DNA from: Pipra filicauda
Lineage: Eukaryota; Chordata; Aves; Passeriformes; Pipridae
DNA length: 64,000 nucleotides
Direction of reading: 5' to 3'
Assembly (NCBI RefSeq): GCF_003945595.2
Contig: NW_024104529.1
Location: 496,001-560,000, forward strand
Shown here: positions 13,901-25,900 of the stretch, piece after piece
Position numbering within the stretch: position 1 is the first letter of the stretch
How the letters are laid out: the number at the start of each line of letters is the position of its first letter
Program-made: the position numbers and the translations under genes
The notes under the pieces: generated by a model
The model's input: only the letters and a program-made list of their open reading frames with translations
Told to the model about the DNA's origin: nothing
Database searches by the model: none

Positions 13901-16900
13901 GTGTATCATTAGGTTTTGAGCACTTATTTAAGTTCACTTCAAAAAAAGTGTTTTAAAAGTGAAAATTAAATCTGAGTCATGTCCTCTGTAAGAAAGTATA
14001 TATATTCCTCCTTTTGAAAGAGAGTACTATGAATTTAGGACTCAAACTAGTCTCTAGTAATTGTAGTGGGTTAGAGTCGGTTTGGTTTGGGCTTTGTTTG
14101 TTTTTTGTTTGGTTTTTATTTTGTTTTGCTTTTGTCTTGTTTGTTTGGGGTTTTTTCTAGCATAGGTAGGACTGGAATGTAAAGAACATGTGCATGTTCA
14201 GTTAGTACAACTAACCAGTGGTTGGTTTGCACTGACCCACTTTGGAAATACATTGAATTGGGCAGCTGATATCTTGGAGAAGACAAATGCTCCTATAGTA
14301 TTTATTCTGAAAGATGTAATCAACTTAGATGACCAAATTTGAACAAATGCCCAAGAAACATGAGAGATTTAGTGAACTGTTATAAAACAGAACTAAACCC
14401 TGTATTTTGAGAACGTTGTCTGATACCAAAGCACTGATATGTAGCGTAAACCTTAAAACAAACAAAAAGATGTGAACAGCTGTAAGCCTCTGAAGCATTA
14501 ACATTCTTACCTGAGCTTCTTTATTAAAAAGAATTTTGTGGTTCTCAGCATATAAATAGAATTAAATTACCATGAAAATGCTTTTTTGCTGCCTTGCCTT
14601 GGTGTTAAGCGGGGCACAGATAAATGAATGGCAATGTGTGGCTGAATAACACACATTGTTGTGAGGTGAAAGCAAGGGCTGCCTCACCAATGCTGACTTT
14701 GGGGTGTGGTGTATCAACTCATGGGTGAGTGGGGAAGAGAATGAAATGTCCTGTAGAGCTACAGTGGGAATTGAACTTCGTGCTTAGGATAATCTACCAA
14801 CTCTTTGCAGTGTTTTTTTCCTTACCACTAAAGCTTTGCAGAGACAGAATCAATTCTGTGAAGCCAGCCTAGGTGAGGTGGTGACCCTGGTGAACCAGTG
14901 AGCTTGGTGCAGCTGCCACCAGTTCTACTTAGGAACAGAAATCCTCCAGGACCTTCCTGTAACTTCACTTGAAACCTGGTTTATGCAGACTGAGATACTG
15001 TTGAATGTCTTGCTTCGGCAGCTCTGAACAGACTTTACAGTGTGTAGTGTGTTCTGCGTAAAGGTGAAATCAGAATTCCTACTGGAGATGGTGTGTTTTT
15101 TTCATTTTCAGGTTCGCTGGATGATGTATTGGATTGTGTTTGCTCTGTACACAGTCACTGAAACAATAACAGACCTAACAGTCTCTTGGTAAGAGCCTGC
15201 TGTTTATGAACTCTGGAAGGAACTGTATTTGTTTCGGATGTTCTTGGATTTGTAATGATTCATTTTGTGTACAGAAGTTGTGCTTTTTGATAGCCCTTTT
15301 TTCAGGCAAAGGTCTCAGTGCATGTGGTCAGCAGCATCTGTTTGAAGTTTGCTGCTCTGTCACAGTGGGGACTGTAATACTTCCACCTTGGCTATAGAAA
15401 CTGAATAGGGGAATGGAACTCTTAAAAGGATGGGCTGGAATTTCTCTGTGCAGGAATGTGTAATGCAAAGCAAGGATATTAACTGTTTTCATTTCTTAAA
15501 TTACAATAGTCAATTAAAAAAATTAAATCCATAAATCTAACTCATTTAATTTTTGTCTAATGTAACTTCTTGTATGTGAAGAATCCTGTATTCTAATATG
15601 TAATTGTGATTTTGGGAAAGATGTCTTTGTGATGATTGATTACTGTGCATTCTCTTACTGCAGTTGTTGATTTTGTGCAACCTTTAACTTGTCTGTAGGT
15701 TTCCACTGTACTATGAACTGAAGATAGCTTTCGTTATCTGGCTCCTTTCCCCATATACCAGAGGGGCAAGTTTAATCTACAGAAAATTTCTCCACCCACT
15801 GCTTTCTTCTAAAGAAAGGGTAAGAAATAACTTGTCAGATTTTTAGTGTCTAATATGGACATGCCATATGCTGAAATGCTGTTGCTGGACACGCAGTGAA
15901 AGCAGAGCAGCGTTACTGGTTTGCCAGGCAGTGCAGGCAGCACGACTTGGACTGGCAGAGCTGAGTGCACATGACTGTGCCTGAGCAGACAATGTCCTGC
16001 TTTCTGGTGACATCAGAGAGCCTGGTGTTCCCTGCTCCACTTGGTGCCCTTTGAGGAGCCTAGCTGAGTGGAAGTGATGCAGTTTGACTCTCTCCTGCAG
16101 GAACATGTGCAGTGTCCTCAATGCAGAAGCACAAACAAATTTGTTCTGGCATAACCCAGTAATGACACTTACCAGGTGACTGACATCAAGGGCATTCTGG
16201 TGGGCAAACTGACAGGATAAGAGGAGAGACTTTTTACTGAGGTTTAAAGGAAGACTTGTCTGCAACAGTAAATGCCCAAATAGAAAATAGCTGGAGGACG
16301 TTTAGCTTTAGCCGGAGTCTGACAGGGCCAGGGCTCTGCTTAGCTCTTCTTCAGCATCCTGGTTGGATGTGTGGAAAGAGCAATTAGCAGAGGTGTGAAG
16401 ACTGCCCCTGGGAAAAACCTCACAGTCCAGGAACAGCATTCCTGAAGGTCAGTGCTAGGCTTGGCCTTTATTAGGCAAAGCAGGTTGCTGACACGATGGC
16501 CACTGATACCAACAGTAAGGCCATCTTGACCTTCTGAAGTTGGAGCTATAAACTGTTTGCAACTTGGGAAACTAAAGGGATGTTTCCCTGTGAGATGTTG
16601 GGAAGTACCTTGCAGCCTTGATCTCCAACTCCAGGCACTTAATCACAGCTGGGGATAAATGCCATGGCTATTGTCCTTGGTACTTAACTATGCCAAAGCT
16701 CTGGCTTTGGAAGTTCTTTGTGAGCTGGCTCTACCTCTCTAAGGAGCTCTGATTTCATGTTATTTCTTGAAAAACTTTTGTCCAACAAGTTAAACTTATT
16801 CTCTGTAAGGAACTTGCTGTGTAGCTGCAACATTTCTGAACTAGACAAAAGTGATCTGTTTTTTCTTCTTGTTTGACCAGGTATAATCCTTTTTAAATGA

Positions 16901-19900
16901 GAGAGTTGTAGTGAATGAAGCACTGGTATACAAAGACAAGAGTAACTATCCCATAAAGTATTTTCTTAAACACTTCTTTTGTCTTCCTTTACTGATGGAA
17001 AAATAATACTGTGGGGTAACATTTCTCTCTTATGAACAGCCTTCTGAAATGTAAATGTGTTTTGCTTTTAGGAGATTGATGAGTACATCGTGCAAGCCAA
17101 AGAAAGAGGTTATGAGACCATGGTGAATTTTGGAAGGCAAGGGTTGAATTTGGCAGCAACTGCTGCAGTGACAGCAGCTGTAAAGGTAACTTTCTGCTTG
17201 CATTATTTGCTTTTTACCTTAATATAGAGCAGTGTAATTGTACTGAGGATTTGCCATTCCTAAACAAAAAGATAAATTCTGCAGGTGTATTGAAAACCTG
17301 GAACACACTTAAAGGCTGGTAGCACTGTACTCGTCATACTTTATTTGTTTAAGGTGGCTTGTAGTTATTTCTTGTATGATGGGGATCAGCTGACTCTAGT
17401 TCAAAAGGTACCATGCAGTTTTCTGAGCAGGCTTTTTGGTAAAGATGACCATTGTTTCTTTTCTGTCTCTGTGCTTTCTTGTTGGTAAACAAACTGTTTA
17501 AAGGATTTCTGGCTTTTCTGCTGTTTTTCTCCAATCAACTTGAGGTAACTCCACATATGAATTAAGGCATGAAAGACTACTACCATGGATAAAAGTTCTC
17601 TTGACACAATTAACTTGTTTGCAACTTGTTGAGTGAATTATTAAATTAATACACTAAGCATAAGCTTGCCTATTGCTGTTTAGCATACACTTGCTTTGTC
17701 ATGTAATTTCCAATAAATCATGAAGTAACCTGTCCTTGTTCCCAGATTACTACCTTGCTACAAAACTTACCACCTTCAGTTGTATTTCAGAGGGTTCTGG
17801 GTGTAGGAAAACAAAATACAAACTTAAACCTAAGACTCCAAGCAGTTTGTGTCCCACTGAAAGGAGTATAACTTCAGACAATGTATATTCTACCTAATAG
17901 TAATTTAAACCAAAACACTAAAAAAAAAGGTATGGAGAGAAAGAGGTGTGTGTCCAAGTTAAATGATAGTTTTAAGGCAATCAGGATTAATTTTTTCCTG
18001 GGAATAAATGAAATTGCTGTGTTCACAGTAACAGCCCTGACAACCTGAACTCTGTTAGCAGATAACAGAAAGCAGGGTAGAGATCCCTGGCTGTCAAAGT
18101 TGAGTAGGTACAGATAGCATTTAAATTAAATGTTTGGGCTTCTTTGTGAACTTCTTGTGCTATAAATCAAAGACATTTCTGAAAACTACATTTTCGAATG
18201 CTATCTCAAAAAGGTTTGGAAAAATAGCCCTGCATATCTTGTTTATTTGTTTTCTCTCCTTTTAAAGATACATGTGGGTGGTAGCATAATCACTTTTTGT
18301 TTTCAGATATGGTCATAATGAGCTTAAAATACTGAGAATGTGATTAAATTTGATCACTGTAGGGTGTTTTTTGTTATTCAAATTCTTAGTATTGCCTTGA
18401 GACATGAAATAATTTAGAATAAAATAGAGTGCACCTCCAAAGGAATTAAAGGATCCAGAGTGAAAATAGGCTTTTTAAACAAACCGTCTAAGTGCTCTAC
18501 TGGGAAAAAGTTTAAGAACTGTGCTAAATGCTAAAATGCAAATTCTTTACCAAGCAGCAAATCCTAATTTATTACAATGTGCACCTGTAAGGATAATTAC
18601 GCTCTGTGTGTGTTCCTCATGTTTGGCTATAGTTGGATATTTCCTTGTTAATCCTTATGGTGTTACAGAAATACTGTAAAATAAACACAAATATCTCCTC
18701 CCACTATCTTCTGAAATGATGAATAACTTTTTCCAAAGTATCTGTGTTTGGATTTCGTTGCTATTCAGCTGTGACTGGCAAGATGCCTGTTCTGTTTGTT
18801 AAAACTTGTTAAACATGCTCATGAATATTTGTACAGAATTAGTTCAGTGCAGATGAGATGATTGGGCAAAACAACCACCACAATACCAAAGACCTAAAAT
18901 AGACATGATTTTTAAACAGTATGAAAGAGAAGACTCTCTGAAAAACCTTTATTTTGGCACGTTAAGCCTCTTGAGTTTGTCATTCCAGAGGGCTGAGCGT
19001 GACTGCTGCAGGAAAGCGAATGGACACAATGCATGTGTTCTTGGTTTTTGTGCCCTGTTTTTCCGAGAGTTGACTGCTGCCTCCAGCAGGTGAAAAGATT
19101 ATCCCTTCAGCAGGAGCTGGTGGAGCATGCTATAGGATTTCAGGAATGGAGTTGTGTTAGTGGGACTGGTTTTGATGGGAAGGACACACTTTCATCACTA
19201 TTTTTTTTTTTACTTTTTTTAAAGCATGCATGCTTATTCTGATGTAGCAGGTCCCAATTTAGGAGAGGGGGAGATTTAAACATATGTGTGAGATTAAACC
19301 TATGTCAAAAGAAACACTGAAGTATCCAAGCAAACTGCTTATGCTGACTCTGGGAGGGTGGTAAAATTGCTTGGAAAGTTGCTGAAATATTTTCAAGATC
19401 AAATGTGGGAAAGAGTGACTTTCTCCAAGGGCTGTCAGAGGAATAGGGGATTACCATTAAAAGGCTGGTTGGCTCTGTTAGGGGGGCTGGAGCAGCCAGC
19501 CAGGTCAGTCTGCTGAAATCTGGCACAGATTTAAACCTGCTCCACTGTAGTTAAATCAAAATGTAATTGGCAGGAGCAGTGGCTTATAGCTTACATTCTC
19601 ATACTGATATTTTTAGCTGGCACTAGTTAGCCACTGTTCATAGAAAATTTAGTGCTTCAAAACCTGCTAAATAGCATACATTAGCAAAATAAATTGTGTT
19701 AAATTAGCATGTCAGAAAACAAATCTTTGTAAAATCTGATATCAAGAGACTCAGCGATGAAAGAAATAGTCTATGCTGAGTTTTTATGTACCAAAGGAAG
19801 TTTTTATTGGTGAAAGAAATGGAAACAAGATGCCTTTAATGATATAGAAGTTGTTGCAGCACTTTCAACTCAACAGTATATGGATTTGGGGTAGTTATTT

Positions 19901-22900
19901 CCACAACACTAAGTTCCACTGATACATCTTATATTTGGTGCTGGTTATCTGTATGGTTTCAATTTTTGCCAACCCATAAATCCTGACTTCTTGAGCTACC
20001 AGTGAGAACTGGTTTCTTTATCAGTCCAAGGAGCTGTGTGGTGCTAATGAAGCTGTGACCTGCTCTGTCCCTCTTCCTGAGCTCACACAAAGAGTGTTCA
20101 TCTGTGAGGTGTTGGTAGTGATGATAATATGTTTTGAGGGCTGCGTTTCTGAATGTCTTTTAGCCACCCTGAATCTACTGTCTCTTCCCTGGCCTTGCTG
20201 GGAGCTCCCGGTGTTCCCACTCCGGGCACAGCAGAGGCAGGAGGTGTCTCCCAGCCAGCTGTGGCACACAGCCAGCAGCACTGCGAGCAGCAGCGCTGCT
20301 TTCGCCCTCCTCCCTGCTGGGATGCCTGGCCTGCTGCAGAGGTCACTTGCGGGACAGCAGCCCCTCTCCAGCCTGAGAGGGAACAGCAGTCATTCCCTGT
20401 CAGCTCCCATCGGATCAGGGAGGGAACAGCTGGGAATGTGGGTACTGCAGCCACGGAGCTCCAAGCAGCTCTGTGGACACAGAGTCCATTGAGAACTTGT
20501 CTAGGGAAGGCAAGCAGCTTTAGTCTGTGATCCTGGCCACTGAGGGCTGCAAGTCCAATTTAAACAACAAAAAGAGTCCTGAGGCAGACACTGTGTGTGT
20601 GTTTGTTTACAGCAACTTCCCTGGGTTAAGCATATAGACTATAAAATGACACACTCAATAACAGAACAGAGAATGGCACCGCATATATGAGGGGCAGTGG
20701 ATGAGACTGAATGCTAATAGCTTGCTAGAGGCTGAGTAGTCTCGAAAGGAGGCCCTTAAGTAGGATACATTTATTAAAAAAATTGTATTGGAAGTGTATT
20801 GCAGCTTTAATTAATGTTTCACATTGGTCACTGGTAATGAATGTGGACTCTGGAAAGCGTTTAATATATTTCACAAAATGCTATTGAATAATAAAGCAAA
20901 ATGATTCTTTAAGACTTGAATTTTGTTTAAGGCAACAGACTTCAGTCTCCATCTAAAACATTTGCTGACATAGAAATTTGAGCACTGAAGTTGTTCTGTG
21001 ATTGTAAATGTGTGTGTCTCAATCCTTTGTGCTCTAAGTTAGTTGGCAGCCTCTGGGCTGGATGCAGCCTGATGTATGTATTCCTTACTGGGAGCAACTG
21101 CTGACAGACTGGGCCACCACCACAGGCCAGGTGACTGCTCTGCCACCTTCTCCTGAGCAGCACCTTGGAGTGTGGGTGCCTGGGGAGAGGTGATGGCTGC
21201 TGCCATGTCCATGGCACGGCACTGGAAGCAGGAGATCCCCCTTCAGCTTTGCCTGCTGTTTTTTGGGCAAACATGTTGCTTTCCAGCAGTCCCTAATAAC
21301 TATGAACTTTCAATCCAGGTATTGAAGCTCTTAAAGCATTATTATTCTAAATGTGAATGTTGCTCTCACATTTCCTGCAACAGCAGGTATTTAATCTCAC
21401 ATTTCCTGCTGTAGGAAGGAATTTAATATTTTTCAGCTAGACTTTCATCCTGAGCTGATAGTAATCCAGATCCTCACAGAGTGCTTTGTTTCAGCAGAAA
21501 GCAATTTGTCTGCTGCTTTTGGGCATGGAGGTGGAAGGGTCTTCTTAAGTCCTAAATGCACTGTGAGCACAGTGATGTGCACACCCACACAAAACACCTT
21601 GAAATTTGTCCTTCAGATAGTCTAGGCAGTGTAGCGAAGTAGAAACCAGTCTTCCTTTGGCTAGACTGGATCTTCTGAGGGCTGGGATGGAGACTGGGGG
21701 CACTGTAGGGAGCACCTGCATAGGATTAACACAATGTGATGGTGACTGTCCTGCACAGCAGTGCTTGTGCAGCCCCATTCCCACTGTGACTCTGGGGCAT
21801 ATGTGCTGCATCTCTTGTTTGGGTATATATCCTTTCAAACTTCTTAATGTTTGCTGTGTGTAACTTGAGTAAAACTTTCCATCTTGGCAAGTACTTTTGG
21901 AATGAAGGGCCCATTGTATGACTCCTTAGGTCCTCCCTGAACTAGGCAGTGCTCCACAGGAGCTCTAGCTCAAGCATGCAGTTTGGTTAAGGGTACAGTG
22001 TTATTTTATGGCACACAGTTGACTTTTTTTCCCCTTTGAAAAACAAAATTTTCTGTCCAAAAGCTGCACTGGAAAATAAGGCTGAACGTTTCCAGCTTGG
22101 ATCTACTGCTCTATCTACAGTGGAATAAGAAATACAGGCTTGTAATGTGAATTCTCCTTAGCATGGTAGTTGTTATAGGCTTAATTTCGTTATCCTATCC
22201 AATTTCCAAATGTCTTTTTGTAGTATATCATATGATGAATGAACTTGCTGGGGAACTGTTATGCAAGTGTGTCTTTCCACACTTCTGCTTCTGGCCAAAA
22301 CCAGCTTCTGTCACTGTTTTATAGCAGACTCTGTTCACACTTGGCGAGGGGAGTTGTGCTGAATTTGTGTGGATTCTGCTGAGAACCAGCTGGGCCTATT
22401 TTACGTGTTCATTGGTGCTCAGGGACTGAAACTCATGTCCTGTTGCTTCTCTTCAAGCAGTGGACACAGAATGATCAAGTCCTGTGTTGTAGCAGATACT
22501 GTAAGCTGTTCTCCCTCCAGTTCTCTCCAGAAGAAGTGGAGTAGTGAAAGGGTAGGATTTCTCCTGCCTTAGGAGGAATCTTAGGAGACCTGCCTTAAAT
22601 AAACCATTTTGGGGGATAAAATCGACTTTAGAATTTCTACAGTCTTTTACACAGAGACTGTACAGTGTCCATAGTCCATTTTAACTCAAAGGCAAGCTGT
22701 ACCCATGTTTTTGAGAACTGTGAGCCATCCTACAAGTATGTAGGAAGAGCTGGAAAAGTTAAGGCTTCTACTTCTCCCACAAGAAACCTTTTCTTTGTTA
22801 TTGTTCAGTGTCCATGTATGAATAGTGGTGTAAAAATTATAATAGGTTCTTCTTGCTTGAGTAGCACACTGTCCTAGTTTTATATGCTGTACTAATGACT

Positions 22901-25900
22901 AGTCACTAGAAAATGAATATTAGGTTTCAGCCACTTTCACCGCCACCCTTTGGTAGCTGTGCAAGCTTAAGGGGTTTAACTCCACTGTCTCTTCACTTTA
23001 CATGGCTGTTTTTAATGTGGAATAATTCAGTGTGCTGGTTTACCATCTGCAAACAGTTGTTGTCATCAGAGTGGGAACAAATGGCTGTGGCCAGTGGTGC
23101 AAGAACTGCCTTGTGCTGTTGCAGAGAAAGGTGTGTGGAATTGTATCCAGATTTCTGCTGCTGCTAGCTAACATAAAGCTTTTACTTAAAAGCTTCATTT
23201 GCAAGAATGAAACAAAGTCTTGAGCTCTTGCTTGAAGTGGAATTCGTGCACAGGTTTGTCAACCTTCCCCTGAAATGGTGATTTTTTTGCCTCATGCTAC
23301 AGAGGGGGAGAATTAAGTGTTATTTTAACGTGACTTTGAGTCCTTGTTCTTGTGTGCTTGCTCTTTTAGTTGCTTATGCAATAAATTAATCTTAAATGCT
23401 TTAATAATAACATCTGATGTAAGACAAAAGAGCTGCTTGATGACCCTTCTTTCCAACAGGGAACTTTCTGTATGTCCCATATAGTAGAGATGTAAGGGCA
23501 GTTGGAGAAGGAGTTCTAATGTTCACATGTGATCAACTATTCTCCTATGTAGCATTCGATTTTGGGTTGGTACTATGTCAGTAAAGCTGGACTAGTAGGA
23601 GGACCTGCTAACCTGGAGTCCAGGCAGGACCTCTGGTGTTTGTGATTTGAAGTTTCTGTCAACTACAGCTGCCTCTTTCTCAGTTCTTTGAGTTATGATA
23701 CAGAACATATTTTTAACACTTTTTTCCTTTCTTATGCATATTCAAATTTTTGGATGGTAAAAATATAAAATAGCAGAAAATGCTCTTCGTCCATGCTTTT
23801 TAAAATGGAAATGTTTAAACTCTGTCCTGCTACCCAGAACTGCTAGAGAAATGCCATTTTTGAAGTGAATGGAACATCTCTGTGTGTTTCTTTTCAAACA
23901 CTTCCTCTCACCCAAGGAACCCTTATTTGCTCAGGTTAAAGGAGTGGAATGAGGCATTTGTGATGGAACTGCCAGTTCATGTGTAACTTTGCCAAATAAG
24001 AGCAACCTATAGTTAAGCCTGGGTAAAAGCAACACCTTAAAGCAAGTGTGTATGTGCATGTGTATGTTCTGTGTTTTGTAGTGCAGCAAGGAAGCATGGG
24101 CTTAAATATCTTAACCCGAGCTGAGCAGCAAAGTTAAACCTCTGCTGTGTTTTCGGGGATTCTGTTGTTGTATTTCAGAGCCAAGGTGCAATAACTGAGA
24201 AGCTGAGGAGTTTCAGTATGCACGACCTGACCACTATACAAGGAGATGAGCCTGTGGGGCAGCCCTATCAGACCTTACCAGAAGCAAAAAAGAAAACCAG
24301 AGCCTCTACAAGTGAATCTTCAGGTATGTATCTGTTTTTTTTCTAGCTAAAAGAACAATTGACCTGAGACACAAGTGGAAAAGCAGAAATAAATTTACCC
24401 CATCTCTAAATGGAAAAGGCCTCAAAGAATTCCACTGAAACAGAGTAGATGTGATCAAAATACAGCAGTTGAGAAACCCTTCCTGAATTTTTTTTCCCCA
24501 GCCACTCTCAGTGTAGTCATTCTGTACTCATTACTCCTGTCTTTGCCAGTTGGCAACAAGAATTCCTTGCCAAAGTAAAACTTAATTGGAAGTAAAAAAA
24601 TACGTAAGTGGTGTTTCTGTGACAGGCGTACAAGAAGTTAAACATGGAAATATATGGAAGCTCAATAAATAAAAAGGGAAAATTAATGGCAATTCCCTGG
24701 GTGTGTAATGACAGATCAAAATGTTAAGTTGCTGATGATGATAGGAGTAATGAAGGCATTGAGTTGTCATATCAACACTCAGAAGACACTGTGTGGGGAC
24801 CAATATATGGTTTTGTTCAGAGATATTATTGTACTATTATATTACATGTATTGTTGTCTTCATCACTTTGCTCTCGAGCCTGTGATGCTTGAAGGAAGGT
24901 TTAGGTGGAAGACTGACAACTGCACCTTTTGAAATGACGGGGCTACAAGTAAAGGAGTTGATATTTCCCACAGAAGAAGTAGGTCTGGTCTTTTTCTTTT
25001 CACTTGAGCCTGTTATTTCTTCTCATCCTTCCCTTTCTGAGAGGGGTGGTGCTTGTGGAGTACAAGGAATTCCAGGAATCACATGATAGCTGTGTTGTTT
25101 CTGAGGAATAGATGTCCAGCTGAATGGCTCTAAGCTGAACTGCACATCCCACCTATGCAGGGCAGTGTATGGACCAGGTCTCCTGGCTGGAGAGAAAGCT
25201 CTTGATGAATTCCTGGCTGCATTAGGAATGATGTCCCTGCAGCTCTTGTGTAGGGGCTGTTTCTCAGTCAGGGAACATTAGTTGTCCATCTGAAATAGCT
25301 TGGAAATGCTCTACAAACTTAAAGAAAAAAAAAATGCTTAAGTTATACTGTATAAATAGTCACTTATTGTGAGATTCAATTTCAAATATCAGAAAGCTTT
25401 CTATGAGCTGGTTGAACTTAATTGCTTCTGCTCCTGGACCCAAATCTAGGACACACCTCTCATGTTATCTTTGAATTTTCTTCAGCATTAGAATTTTAAA
25501 AGAAGACCATACCACAGATGCATTTAGGGAAACTGCATAGCAATATTTTGTTGTGCTTAGCAGGATGTTGATTTTTTGCCATTGTGCTGGGAGTTTTGTG
25601 CAAATTGGTTGGAAAGACCTAGTTGTAGGACATTGTTCTTAGGAGGGCTGAGCTGTCAGTGTGCTTGCTGTGAAAAGGGCAGAGGTGATGGGGATTCATC
25701 AGAAAAGGTGCTACAAATAGAGACAAAGAAGTATCGGTGTCACTGCAAACATCTCTGGTCAGAAATGGAGTGACAGATACAATTCAAATCTTCCATATTA
25801 TTGAACAAGATGAGTTGAAACTATTGGAAGCAGAGATGTGTTCCCTCTGGAATGGCAGAAGAGGTAAATCTGCCTGAAGTAGCTGTGGAGTAGGTGAATG

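Noticed and set aside
15843..16265. 140-codon minus-strand frame in REEP3 intron 4
   Set aside because: No recognised domain, no retrocopy hallmarks such as a poly-A tail or flanking repeats, and ordinary intron composition.
20055..20530. GC-richer patch with 118-145-codon frames on both strands
   Set aside because: All frames give Ser/Pro/Gln-rich sequence without a family signature, and no convincing splice sites bound them. A decayed repeat is possible but not recognised.
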